Source: Manganibacter manganicus (GTDB lineage Bacteria > Pseudomonadota > Alphaproteobacteria > Rhizobiales > Rhizobiaceae). Taken from it: a stretch of 64,000 bases of DNA. Below, one piece after another: positions 16,544-25,777 of the stretch; position 1 is the first letter of the stretch; each line of letters begins with the position of its first letter. The notes beneath the pieces are model-generated. The model saw only the letters and a program-made list of their open reading frames with translations. It made no database searches and was not told the origin of the DNA. The translations under genes were made by a program, and so were the position numbers. Location: contig NZ_MDET01000004.1 in assembly GCF_002075885.1 (NCBI RefSeq), forward strand, positions 1 to 64,000, read 5' to 3'.

Positions 16544-17338
16544 TTAGAGACGTCGCAGGACAGCGAGAATGCGCTCTCTTATCTCCTCGATGGTCTGCGT
16601 TACTTCCGTTCTCCGAAGATGCAGATCGTCATCGCCGTCACCAAGATAGGCACCCCGCGCAAGTGCGAGGGTTCCTGCCGCTTGATCGGACAACTGCGGA
16701 CCTGCCCAATCCGCGGCGGCATCTTTGGAAACGAATTGGCCTGTCGTGAGGGTTCTCCACATCCGCGCCAGCGTCAGCAGCACATTGCGTTCATCCCCTT
16801 CGACAGACTCGACAAGTTCCGGCAGGAGATCACCGATTGCCCGGCGTATGACGTTTGAAGGTATGTTCGGAACCATATCGGCGATGCTCGGGCCAACCAG
16901 GGGCACCGCTTCCCGTCGCGCTTGAGCGAGAAGCAGAGTGAACTCGGGGCTCACCTCGGCTTGCGGAACTGCGCCGCCTTCAAGGGCGCCCCTCAACCAT
17001 TCACCGTAAACGAACTCAGCACGCGCTGGATACGGCATCCGTTCGAGATCAGCCAACCGGACGATTATGACCTCGAGCGGCCGCCGCCCCATCGGGTCGA
17101 ACGGATAGAGCCCGGAGACCGTCATCAGGTCGGCCGATAGGCGCGCGCGTACCGAAGCAGGCAGCGCCTTGCTTACGACCATGAGAAGGTCAACATCGCT
17201 CCGCTTGCGCAGCCCTTCGGTTGCGGCGGAGCCGTGCAGATAGATCGCCACAACAGATGACTCGAGCCGATGCTTCAAGGGTGGCAGAGCACTCATCGCT
17301 TCGGGCGGAATACTCAACTTGTGGGTACGGGCGTTCAT
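16544..17338 (-). CDS. Aminoglycoside nucleotidyltransferase-like protein (AadA/ANT(3'')-(9) family)
   Basis: A 264-residue homologue of streptomycin/spectinomycin adenylyltransferases, which transfer AMP to the drug. The nucleotidyltransferase motif HGSAATEG..RSDVDLLM (near residues 34-53) supplies the metal-binding Asp pair. The block LEVIIV matches the AadA VEVTIV segment that holds the catalytic Glu. The C-terminal block GDERNVLLTLARMW plus KDAAADWA is strongly AadA-like. ATG 17338 is chosen for family length; ATG 17362 is possible. There is no cassette, attC site or mobile element around it, so it looks like a resident chromosomal gene. Actual resistance activity is unproven. Confidence 0.8.
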   Translation of the reverse strand: MNARTHKLSIPPEAMSALPPLKHRLESSVVAIYLHGSAATEGLRKRSDVDLLMVVSKALPASVRARLSADLMTVSGLYPFDPMGRRPLEVIIVRLADLERMPYPARAEFVYGEWLRGALEGGAVPQAEVSPEFTLLLAQARREAVPLVGPSIADMVPNIPSNVIRRAIGDLLPELVESVEGDERNVLLTLARMWRTLTTGQFVSKDAAADWAGPQLSDQAAGTLALARGAYLGDGDDDLHLRRTEVTQTIEEIRERILAVLRRL

Positions 17339-17533
17339 GCGGCACGGGTGATCGTTGAACATTAAGGACTTGCGATCATGCGTAGGTGGAACGGCCGCTT
17401 TCGGCAACCGGGCAACAATGAGCCAACGTCTCTCTTAGCGTCGAGAGTTTCCATTCCGGCCAGAACGCGCCTGATCAATGGACTGTCGAACCTGCCGCCT
17501 TCTCGCGTGGGGTCATGCAACCCGCATCGCGGC

Positions 17534-19603
17534 TTACCGGCCTTCACGATACCACATGCCGCCGAGCGCCAGCAAAAGCAGGCCGAGGCCGAGGAAACCG
17601 CCGAACAGCGGCACGCGGGAAACGGATTTGAGCACGCTGTCGTCGGTCGTGCGCAGGCCGATCCAGTCGTCGCCGGCGGCTTGACTGGCGGCGCGAACCG
17701 GCACGATGGAGGGCAGCGTGATGCCGCTGCCGCCGTCAGCCAGACGACGGACGCTGCCGCCGGTGGCATCCGTCGCCGGCTTCAGCTTTGCCGGGGTCGA
17801 GACGACGTCGGTGAATTCCGGCGCGTTGACCGGCCCGACATGGGCTAGGGCGGTGAGATCGCCATTGGCGACCTGATAAAGGCCGATCTCGCCCACCTCG
17901 GCGCTGCCGGTGAACACGCCCGGTGCGGATTTTTGCAGCTTTACGGTGATGGTCTTGCCGGAAGGCGTGATCGCCTCAGCCGTATCGGGGTCGTCGCTCA
18001 TGGTCTGGCGGCGAATCTCCAGCACCATGCCGCGCCCGTCGGCGGTCAGCCGCTCCTCTTCCAGTTCCGGCTCCTTCATCAGCCAGTGGGCGATGCGGCG
18101 GTAAAGCTGGACATGCGGGCCGCCGCCCTCATAGCCGCGCGCCCAGAGCCAGCCCTGATCGGACAAAAGCATGCCGACGCGGCCCTTGCCCTTGCGGTCG
18201 AGAATGAGCAGCGGCCTGTCGTCGGCGCCCTTCATCACCACTTCACCCTGCGGATTTTCCACGCCGATGGTGCGGAACCAGCGGCTCCAATGCGGCGGCT
18301 CGGACGCCGAGCCGTCGAGGCCGCGCGTGACCGGGTGGCGTTTGCCGAGATCGGTGAGGCGCGGATAGAACGCCTTGTCGATCACCTCGCCGGTCGGCTG
18401 CGCCGGCAGCGCGGCGATCAGCGGCGTGCGGGCAATGGTCTGCTGGCCGGCATATTCGGGGCCGGCGGCGATCAGCAGCGCGCCGCCGTTCTGCACATAT
18501 TCGGCGATGTAGTCGTAATAGAGGATCGGCAGCACGTCACGGTGCTGGTAGCGGTCGAAGATGATCAGGTCGAACTGGTCGATCTTGTCCACGAACAATT
18601 CGCGCGTCGGGAAGGCGATCAGCGACAATTCATTGATCGGCGTGCCGTCCTGCTTCTCCGGCGGGCGCAGGATGGTGAAATGGACGAGATCGACCGAGGC
18701 GTCGGATTTCAGCAGATTGCGCCAGGTGCGCTCGCCGGCGTTCGGTTCGCCCGACACCAGAAGCACGCGCAGGTTTTCGCGGATGCCATCGACAAGGGCG
18801 ACGGCATGATTGTTGATGTCGGTCAGTTCGCCGTCTTCCCTGGGAATTGAAAGCTCGACAATGTTGCGCCCGGCATTGGGAACCGTGACCTGCAGCGGCA
18901 TTTCCTGGCCGATGAAGGCGCGATCCATGGCGACCTGCTCGCCATTGACCGAAATACGCACATCGACCGGCCCGCCGGCCGCCTCGGTGGAGATGACGCG
19001 ATAACTCATATCGAGCGGCTTGCCGACAAGGCCGAAGCGCGGCGCGTTTTCGAAGCGTATGCGGCGATCCTTCTCCTGCTCATGGCCGGTAATCAGCGCA
19101 TGCAGGGGATCTGCGAAGCCCGGCGCGCCGGCCGGCACGTCATGCACTTCGCCATCGGTAATCATGACGGCGCCGCCAATGCGGGAGGGCGGCACGTCGC
19201 GAAAGGCGTTCTCCAGCGCGGCGAACAGGCGCGTTTCGGTCCGCTCCTCGGCCGCGCCCGACTTGCCCGTTTCAACGACGCGCACATCGAAATTCTTGAA
19301 ACGGGCCAGCCGTTCCTTGACGCCCTCGAGGGCGGCGTCTGTCTGTTTCGTGCGCTCGCCGATATCCTGGCTCTGGCTGCGGTCCACGACCACCGCGACG
19401 ACGCTTTTCAACGGCTCGCGCGCCTCGTCGAGAAACACCGGATTGACCAGCGCGGCCGCCAGCGCGGCCAGCGCCAGAACGCGAAGCCAGGCGCCGCGCT
19501 GGCGCAGCCACAAGCCTGCCAGCGCGAGAATGGCGAGCGGCGCCAGCACCGCCGCGACAAGCGGCCATGACAGGAGCGGATCGAAGGCAAGCGACCAGTT
19601 CAT
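17534..19603 (-). CDS. Membrane protein with VWA-like and glutamine-amidotransferase-like domains
   Basis: A 689-residue protein, last gene of the MoxR operon. Two N-terminal helices (about 10-32 and 38-55) are followed by a von Willebrand A-like region whose metal-site motif DRSQS is intact (74-78), with a later MITDGEV. A large periplasmic or cytoplasmic region resembles class-I glutamine amidotransferase-like folds (FDLIIFDRYQ..GGALLIAAGPEY). One C-terminal helix lies at about 665-683. It starts 4 nt after the DUF4159 stop. Together with MoxR, DUF58 and DUF4159 partners it probably forms a membrane-associated chaperone or envelope-stress module; the exact role is unknown. Confidence 0.8.
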   Translation of the reverse strand: MNWSLAFDPLLSWPLVAAVLAPLAILALAGLWLRQRGAWLRVLALAALAAALVNPVFLDEAREPLKSVVAVVVDRSQSQDIGERTKQTDAALEGVKERLARFKNFDVRVVETGKSGAAEERTETRLFAALENAFRDVPPSRIGGAVMITDGEVHDVPAGAPGFADPLHALITGHEQEKDRRIRFENAPRFGLVGKPLDMSYRVISTEAAGGPVDVRISVNGEQVAMDRAFIGQEMPLQVTVPNAGRNIVELSIPREDGELTDINNHAVALVDGIRENLRVLLVSGEPNAGERTWRNLLKSDASVDLVHFTILRPPEKQDGTPINELSLIAFPTRELFVDKIDQFDLIIFDRYQHRDVLPILYYDYIAEYVQNGGALLIAAGPEYAGQQTIARTPLIAALPAQPTGEVIDKAFYPRLTDLGKRHPVTRGLDGSASEPPHWSRWFRTIGVENPQGEVVMKGADDRPLLILDRKGKGRVGMLLSDQGWLWARGYEGGGPHVQLYRRIAHWLMKEPELEEERLTADGRGMVLEIRRQTMSDDPDTAEAITPSGKTITVKLQKSAPGVFTGSAEVGEIGLYQVANGDLTALAHVGPVNAPEFTDVVSTPAKLKPATDATGGSVRRLADGGSGITLPSIVPVRAASQAAGDDWIGLRTTDDSVLKSVSRVPLFGGFLGLGLLLLALGGMWYREGR

Positions 19604-19607
19604 TATT

Positions 19608-22427
19608 CTACTGCCCCAGCCGTTCGAGCAGCGCGGGTATATGCACCTGATCGGATTTGTAATTGCCGGTCAGCATGTACATCATGATGTTGACGCCGGC
19701 GCGCAGCGCATAAACCCTCTGCATGGGGTCGTCGGGCACGGTCGGCAAAAGCGGGTTGCCGTTGGCATCGATGGCCCACGCACCGGCAAAATCATTGGCG
19801 GTGATCAGGATCGGGCTGACGCCGTCGCCGGCGCGCACGGGCCGGCTTTCCGAACCGGATGTGTCGGGCGAGGCCTCGACCCAAAGCGGACTGCCGGTGA
19901 AGCGGCCGGGAAATTCCGGCAGGATGTAAAAGGTCTTGGTCAGCACATGGTCGGGCGGCACCGGCTCCAGCGGCGGCACGTTGAGATTGCCCAGAATGTC
20001 GCGAAGCCGGCCGGTTGCCGGGCTCGCGCTGCCGTCATCGATGCTGCTGGAGAACTGGTCGCGTGTGTCGAACAGCACCGTGCCGCCCTGGTTCATATAG
20101 GCATCGATACGCGCGATCGCCGCCTGGCTCGGCATCGGCGCGGCCGGATCGATCGGCCAGTAGATCAGCGGGTAGAAGGAAAGCTCGTCCTTGCCGATAT
20201 CGACGCCGGCGGGCGGGCCGGGATCGAGCGCGGTCTTTTCGATCAGGAAGCGGTTGAGCCCTTCAATGCCGGCGCGGCTGATCGAGTCGTCCTTCGGCAC
20301 GCCGGTCAGCACATAGGCGATACGGGTCTTGTCGATGGCCTCGATGGCCGCCTCGTCGCCCGGTTTGGAATCGTCGGCCTTTGCGGGGTTCGGCTGGACA
20401 GCAAGCGCGGCGAGCGCGATGAGCAAGGCTGCTGCGGTCGCCCCGGCCGCGGGGCGACGGCGAAAGCGCGCCATGGCGCCGCCTATCCAGAACACGGCCA
20501 GCGTGTCCAGCACCATCAGAACGATCGCGGCTGCAATGAGCGAGCCCTTGAGGTGGCGCGACTGGTCGAAGGCATAACGGACGGTGGTGACGGGAACGCC
20601 GATCTGCGGGCGCTGCAGGGGGGCCAATGTGCTTTTGGCATTGAGCAGGTTATGGGCGAAAACGCCGGTTTGCGAGCCGTAGAGGCCGGGTGGGTTTTCG
20701 ATCGTCACCGGCTGGCCGGGGCTGGGCAGGAGCGGGCGGGCATCGGAGGGAGGCGGCACCAGTGCCCCATCGGCCGCGATCATGCGATAGGGCGCCAGAG
20801 CCGTCGCTGACGGCCCGGTTTCGACGGTGGCGGCGCCCTGATTGCGCGACAATTGCACGATGCGGCGCAGCATTTCCACGAAGGAGCCGGAAATCGGCAG
20901 GCTGGACCATGTCGCCTCGGCGGTGACATGGAACAGGACCAGCATGCCCTTGCCCTTCTTCAGACCCGTCACCAGCGGCGTGCCGTCGGCAAGGTTGGCC
21001 CATGTGCGCTCGACGATATCGGGGCCGGGCTCGGCCAGCACCTGCCGGCTGACGGTGACATCTTTCGGCGGTGCGAGATCGGCAAACGGCCCGGTCCTGG
21101 GAAAATCGCTGAGCGGCTGCGGCGTGGTCCATGACAGCGCGCCGCCCAGCGAACGCTCGCCGGTACGCAGATGGACCGGCAACAGTTCGTCGTCATTTCC
21201 CGCAGCCGCCAGCCGCGAGCCGGCAAAGCGCACCAGCGTGCCGCCATTGTCCACCCAGTCGATCAGCTTCTGGCGGGTTTCGGGAGGGATGGTGCCGACA
21301 TCGGCCATGACGATCATGGCCGGCTTCCGTTCCAGGAGTTGGGGAATGGATTTGGCGAGATCTGCGCCTGAGGGATCGATCAGATCGGCGAAGGGCGACA
21401 GTGCACGGCGAATGTAGAACAGCGGCGAGAGCAAAGGCTGAGCCTGGTCGGCGTCGATCTGCGACAAAAGCCCGACGCGCCGCCGCTTGGCGCTGTCGTC
21501 GAGCACGCGCACCGCGCCGGCCTGCCGCTCGCCGTCCAGCGCGATCGAGGAAAAGTCGTTGCGCAGTTCGAACGGCACTTTCATCGTGCCGGTTGCGGTG
21601 GTCGCGCCGGCGGCGAAGTTGAGGGTGGCGTCGGCGATGCGCCTGCCCTTTTCGTCGAAGGCGCCGGCTGTAACCTGGCGCGGCGCGACATCGCCGGGCG
21701 CGCGGATGGCAGTCAGCGCAAAGCCGTCCACCTCGTTTTGCGCATCGGCAAGGACGAGAGCGTCGAGCCTGTCCGGTACCGCCCACACGACATTGGCGGC
21801 GTTTTTCGAAAGCAAGCTGTCGAAGGCTTCGCGGTCGCCCTTCGCCGCCAGCCCATCGGCCAACACGGCGACGCTGGCGTCGGGCATGCCGGAAAGCTTT
21901 TGGGCGACGCGGGCATAGATGGCGGGGCGGTCGGTGGGGATCGGCCGTGGCTTTGCGGCGCGCAGGTGGTCGAGCGCGGCCGTCGCGTCGAACGGACCGA
22001 TCTCGGCATTCGGCTTTTCCGAGGTGAAGGCGATGATGACGGGCACGCCCTTCTTGCCGGCGTCGGTAATCAGCCGCTCGGCGGTGGCGACACGCTTGTC
22101 CCAGTCGGGAGCCGAAGCCCAGTCATTGTCGATGACCAGCGCCAGCGCGGAGCCCTTGGTCGGCAGGGCCTCGCGCGGGTTCCAGACCGGATCGGCAAGG
22201 GCGGCGATGACGAGTGCCGCAAGGATCAGGCGCAGCAGAGTGAGCCACCACGGGCTTTGCTGCGGCGTTTCCTCTCGGCTGAGCACCCGCGCCAGGATTT
22301 TCAGCGGCGGAAACACCTCCGCCTGCGGCTTGGGCGGCGTCAGGCGCAGCAGCCACCATATGACGGGCAGGGCGATCAGGCCCCACAGCACCATTGGCGC
22401 GCCGAAGGAGAGCGGCAGCCAACTCAT
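19608..22427 (-). CDS. DUF4159 domain membrane protein with BatA-like N-terminus
   Basis: A 939-residue protein. The N-terminus has the Bat-type membrane anchor (MSWLPLSFGAPMVLWGLIAL) and a second helix near residues 60-80. A VWA-like region follows whose metal motif is degenerate (VIDNDWAS instead of DxSxS). A long middle domain, two helices near residues 655-720 and a C-terminal DUF4159 domain (ENP..to the end, with FYPLIYWPID and GGTVLFDTRDQF) complete it. The ATG at 22427 overlaps the DUF58 stop (ATGA). DUF4159 proteins are regular partners of MoxR/DUF58 genes; the function is not established. Confidence 0.87.
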   Translation of the reverse strand: MSWLPLSFGAPMVLWGLIALPVIWWLLRLTPPKPQAEVFPPLKILARVLSREETPQQSPWWLTLLRLILAALVIAALADPVWNPREALPTKGSALALVIDNDWASAPDWDKRVATAERLITDAGKKGVPVIIAFTSEKPNAEIGPFDATAALDHLRAAKPRPIPTDRPAIYARVAQKLSGMPDASVAVLADGLAAKGDREAFDSLLSKNAANVVWAVPDRLDALVLADAQNEVDGFALTAIRAPGDVAPRQVTAGAFDEKGRRIADATLNFAAGATTATGTMKVPFELRNDFSSIALDGERQAGAVRVLDDSAKRRRVGLLSQIDADQAQPLLSPLFYIRRALSPFADLIDPSGADLAKSIPQLLERKPAMIVMADVGTIPPETRQKLIDWVDNGGTLVRFAGSRLAAAGNDDELLPVHLRTGERSLGGALSWTTPQPLSDFPRTGPFADLAPPKDVTVSRQVLAEPGPDIVERTWANLADGTPLVTGLKKGKGMLVLFHVTAEATWSSLPISGSFVEMLRRIVQLSRNQGAATVETGPSATALAPYRMIAADGALVPPPSDARPLLPSPGQPVTIENPPGLYGSQTGVFAHNLLNAKSTLAPLQRPQIGVPVTTVRYAFDQSRHLKGSLIAAAIVLMVLDTLAVFWIGGAMARFRRRPAAGATAAALLIALAALAVQPNPAKADDSKPGDEAAIEAIDKTRIAYVLTGVPKDDSISRAGIEGLNRFLIEKTALDPGPPAGVDIGKDELSFYPLIYWPIDPAAPMPSQAAIARIDAYMNQGGTVLFDTRDQFSSSIDDGSASPATGRLRDILGNLNVPPLEPVPPDHVLTKTFYILPEFPGRFTGSPLWVEASPDTSGSESRPVRAGDGVSPILITANDFAGAWAIDANGNPLLPTVPDDPMQRVYALRAGVNIMMYMLTGNYKSDQVHIPALLERLGQ

Positions 22428-23341
22428 GCGGCCGATCCTTTCGTCAAAAAGCCATCGGCGCTGAGCGCCATATGCAGACGCACCAGCGCCTCCGATGCCG
22501 GACGGTCGGTGTGGTTGGTGATAAAGCTCCAGCCACGGCGGCGGCACCAGGCGGCAAGTTCCTCGCGGCGGGCGATATAAAGCCGGCGGTAGTCGTCGGC
22601 CAACCGCTCGGCGCGACCGGCCGTGAGTTTTTCGCCAGTTTCGGGATCGGTGAATTCGGTGCGGCCGGCATAGGGGAAGGTTTCTTCCGCGGGGTCGGCA
22701 ATTTCGATGAGATGCGCCCGCGCGCCGCGCCGCGCCAGGGCGTCGAGCCATGCGAAGGTCTCCTCGACCGGATCGAGGAAATCGCTGACCAGCACGAGAT
22801 CTGCGAAGCGGCGGATGGCGGAAAGGTCGGGCTTGGCCTGCGACTCAGGCGCATGCACCAGGCGCGCGGCGATGCGCTCGGCGCCGTTGCGGGCGGTGAA
22901 CGGGTCGGTCAGGTCGGGCCATGCGATGCGCTCGCCGCCGCGCGACAGCAGTTCGGCCACCGCCAGCACCAGCACCAGCGCGCGCTCCTGTTTCGAGGCG
23001 GCCGCGGCGGCGGACTTATAGAGCATCGACGGTGATGGGTCGGCCCACAGCCAGACCGTGTGTGCGGCCTCCCACTCGCGGTCGCGCACATAGGTGTGGT
23101 CGTCGCGCGCCGAGCGGCGCCAGTCGATGCGGTTGACAGCCTCGCCTTCGACATAGGGCCGGAACTGCCAGAAATTCTCGCCGATGCCGCGCTTCTTGCG
23201 GCCATGCCAGCCGGTTATCACCGTGTTGACGATGCGGCGGGCTTCGACCAGAAGGTCAGGCACCAGCGCGGCATGGCCGCGCCCGCGGGCAAGCGCCTCG
23301 CCGGCAATTGTCGGAGCCTGGAGCTGGCCGATATTCGCCAT
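22424..23341 (-). CDS. DUF58 domain-containing protein
   Basis: A 305-residue soluble protein of the DUF58 family, the usual immediate neighbour of MoxR ATPases. The family core is visible at VNRIDWRRSARDDHTYVRDRE (about residues 70-90, abbreviated) and WLWADPSPSM, with the later LVLVSDFLDP block. The ATG sits in a TGATG junction with the moxR stop and its own stop overlaps the DUF4159 start, giving a tightly coupled operon. Family members are thought to be clients or adaptors of MoxR; the molecular activity is unknown. Confidence 0.9.
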   Translation of the reverse strand: MANIGQLQAPTIAGEALARGRGHAALVPDLLVEARRIVNTVITGWHGRKKRGIGENFWQFRPYVEGEAVNRIDWRRSARDDHTYVRDREWEAAHTVWLWADPSPSMLYKSAAAAASKQERALVLVLAVAELLSRGGERIAWPDLTDPFTARNGAERIAARLVHAPESQAKPDLSAIRRFADLVLVSDFLDPVEETFAWLDALARRGARAHLIEIADPAEETFPYAGRTEFTDPETGEKLTAGRAERLADDYRRLYIARREELAAWCRRRGWSFITNHTDRPASEALVRLHMALSADGFLTKGSAA

Positions 23342-24345
23342 CAGATCTCCTTGATGCGCTTCGCCACCACATCGCCCACGCTCATGCCATCGGCGCGCGC
23401 GGCAAATGTCAGCGACATGCGGTGCTGAAGGACAGGCAGGGCCAATGCCCGCACGTCATCGACCGACGGCGCCAGCCGGCCATCATAAAGCGCGCGGGCG
23501 CGGGTGCACAGCATCAATGCCTGGCTGGCGCGCGGCCCCGGTCCCCAGGCGACATGCTTGTCGGTGTCGGCATTGCCTTGTCCCGGCCGCGTCGAGCGCA
23601 CCAAAGTGAGGATCGCCTCGACCACGCTTTCGGGCACCGGCATGCGGCGGATCAGTGTCTGGATTTCCTTCAGCCGCTCGGCGGCAAGCGCGTTGCGGGC
23701 CGTGGCCTGATCGACGCCGGTGGTCTCGACCAGAATGCGCCGTTCCGCCTCCAGTTCGGGATAAAGCACGTCGATCTGCATCAGGAAGCGGTCAAGCTGA
23801 GCTTCCGGCAGCGGATAGGTGCCTTCCTGCTCCAGCGGGTTCTGGGTGGCGAGCACATGGAAGGGGGAAGGCAGGTCGTAGCGCTGGCCGGCGACGGTGA
23901 CGTGATATTCCTGCATGGATTGCAGCAATGCCGACTGGGTGCGCGGCGAGGCGCGGTTGATCTCGTCGGCCATCAGCAATTGCGCGAAGACCGGGCCGCT
24001 GATGAAGCGGAAGGAGCGGCGGCCGTTCTCGTCCTGCTCCATCACCTCGGAGCCGAGAATATCGGAGGGCATCAGGTCCGGCGTGAACTGGATGCGGCCG
24101 GTCTCGAGGCCGAGCACGATGCCCAATGTCTCGACCAGCTTAGTCTTGGCAAGGCCTGGCACGCCGACCAGCAGTGCATGGCCGCCGGCAAGCAGCGCCA
24201 CCAGCGTGCGCTCGATCACGCTTTCCTGTCCGAAGATCACCCGGCCGACGCCTTCGCGGACATGCGAAATATCGCTCAGCGCGCGCTCGGCCTCGGCGAT
24301 CATGGCCTTTTCGTCCATCGGGCTCTCCTTGACCACCACGCTCAT
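23341..24345 (-). CDS. MoxR-family AAA+ ATPase
   Basis: Chaperone-like AAA+ ATPase, 334 residues from the chosen start. Walker A-like GVPGLAKTK (about residues 72-80), Walker B LLMADEINRA and sensor-1 region LATQNPLEQEG are all present. The C-terminal lid follows. ATG 24345 has AAGGA 7 nt upstream; ATG 24318 also has a good AAGGAG, so the true start is uncertain by nine residues. First gene of the four-gene operon running leftward to 17534. Confidence 0.93.
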   Translation of the reverse strand: MSVVVKESPMDEKAMIAEAERALSDISHVREGVGRVIFGQESVIERTLVALLAGGHALLVGVPGLAKTKLVETLGIVLGLETGRIQFTPDLMPSDILGSEVMEQDENGRRSFRFISGPVFAQLLMADEINRASPRTQSALLQSMQEYHVTVAGQRYDLPSPFHVLATQNPLEQEGTYPLPEAQLDRFLMQIDVLYPELEAERRILVETTGVDQATARNALAAERLKEIQTLIRRMPVPESVVEAILTLVRSTRPGQGNADTDKHVAWGPGPRASQALMLCTRARALYDGRLAPSVDDVRALALPVLQHRMSLTFAARADGMSVGDVVAKRIKEI

Positions 24346-24497
24346 TCGTCGATCCTTGTGGTTAGAGGCGCCACCGCGATTCGCTTCCACGGGGCCTGTC
24401 GGCGGACCTTAGAACAAGCTACGTTCCAGTTGAACCTGTTCCGCTCGGTCCTTAAATCGAACCCAAGCCTGACAAGCGCAACAACAGTGACTATTTC

Positions 24498-25133
24498 GTG
24501 ACAATGACAGAACAGCGCGAACATCGTGAAGGCGACATTTCCTCCGCTAAAGAGGCTGGCGGATTGGCAGCGCTGATTTCGCGCGCCGCGCGCGCCGGCA
24601 AGGGCGCGGCCCCGGTGGAACGCTGGAACCCGGCTTTCTGCGGCGACATCGACATGGAAATCAAGGCGGACGGCACATGGTTCTATCTCGGCACGCCCAT
24701 CGGCCGCATGCCGCTGGTGCAGCTTTTTTCCAGCGTGCTGCGCAAGGATGAAGACGGCCGCACCTATCTGGTGACGCCGGTGGAAAAGGTCGGCATCCGC
24801 ATCGAGGACGCGCCCTTCGTCGCCGTCGAAATGAATGTCTCGGGCAAGGGCGAGGATCAGGTGATGACCTTTCGCACCAATGTCGGCGATGTGGTCGAGG
24901 CCGGGCCGGATCATCCGCTGCGCTTTGTCGACGAGGACGAGACCGGCGGGCTGAAGCCCTATCTTCTGGTGCGCGGGCGGCTGGACGCACTTGTGGCGCG
25001 GTCGGTGATGTATGAACTCGCCGAACATGGCGAGGAGGTGGTGGTCGATGGCACGCCCATATTTGCGGTGCGCTCTCGTGGCGCGGTGTTTCCGATCATG
25101 CCGGTGGACAGGTTGAAACGGCTGAGCGCCTGA
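24498..25133 (+). CDS. DUF1285 domain-containing protein
   Basis: A 211-residue protein of the uncharacterised DUF1285 family. The domain core is recognisable at PAFCGDIDMEIKADGTWFYLGTPIGR (abbreviated; residues about 45-72) and the block YLVTPVEKVGIRIEDAPFVA. The start is GTG 24498 or ATG 24504. Its stop is followed by the Nudix gene with the ATG sharing the stop codon (TGATG), and the third gene overlaps in turn. The fixed trio DUF1285 - Nudix - CCA transferase is common in Hyphomicrobiales, suggesting a nucleotide or RNA-related housekeeping role, which is inference. Confidence 0.88.
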   Translation: MTMTEQREHREGDISSAKEAGGLAALISRAARAGKGAAPVERWNPAFCGDIDMEIKADGTWFYLGTPIGRMPLVQLFSSVLRKDEDGRTYLVTPVEKVGIRIEDAPFVAVEMNVSGKGEDQVMTFRTNVGDVVEAGPDHPLRFVDEDETGGLKPYLLVRGRLDALVARSVMYELAEHGEEVVVDGTPIFAVRSRGAVFPIMPVDRLKRLSA

Positions 25134-25777
25134 TGGACGCCCTTATGAACGCAATGGCCGAACCGGTCTTCTCGGCGGAGGATTTTCGCGCCCGCGTCCT
25201 TGCCCATGCGGGCGAGGGCGAAGGCGAGGACTATGGCGATCATCGTTTCAATCCCGGCCATCCGCGATTGATCGGGGCGAAGCCGCTGCGCGATGCGGCG
25301 GTGCTGATCCCGGTGATCGACCGCGGTGCGGAAGCAACGGTTCTGCTGACCAAGCGGGCGGAAACCCTGCGCAATCATACGGGAGAGGTGGCTTTTCCCG
25401 GCGGCCGTATCGACGCGACGGACGCTACGCCGCAAGCGGCGGCATTGCGCGAAACCTTCGAGGAGGTCGGGCTCGACGGCCGCTCCATCGAGGTGCTCGG
25501 CCGTATGCCGGATTATGTTTCGGGCAGTGGCTATCGCATCGCGCCGGTTCTGGGCGTCGTGCAGCCCGGTTTTCACCTGACGCTGAATCCCGACGAGGTG
25601 GACGCCGCCTTCGAGGTGCCATTGCGCTTCTTGATGGGAGCCGCCAATCACCGGCGCGACAGCCGCATGTGGAACGGGCTGGAATGGTTCTATTACGAAA
25701 TGCCCTATGGCGGGCAGCGCATCTGGGGCGTGACGGCGGGCATCATCCGCACTCTCTATGAAAGGCTTTATGCGTGA
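25133..25777 (+). CDS. Nudix hydrolase, CoA pyrophosphatase type
   Basis: A 214-residue Nudix enzyme predicted to hydrolyse coenzyme A or related pyrophosphates. The Nudix box is GGRIDATDATPQAAALRETFEEVGL (read across residues about 83-107, with RETFEEVG as the catalytic helix). An upstream block TVLLTKRAETLRNHTGEVAFPGG is characteristic of the CoA-type subfamily. Its 5' end shares a base with the DUF1285 stop and its 3' end overlaps the next gene by GTGA, so the three are translationally coupled. Confidence 0.9.
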   Translation: MDALMNAMAEPVFSAEDFRARVLAHAGEGEGEDYGDHRFNPGHPRLIGAKPLRDAAVLIPVIDRGAEATVLLTKRAETLRNHTGEVAFPGGRIDATDATPQAAALRETFEEVGLDGRSIEVLGRMPDYVSGSGYRIAPVLGVVQPGFHLTLNPDEVDAAFEVPLRFLMGAANHRRDSRMWNGLEWFYYEMPYGGQRIWGVTAGIIRTLYERLYA

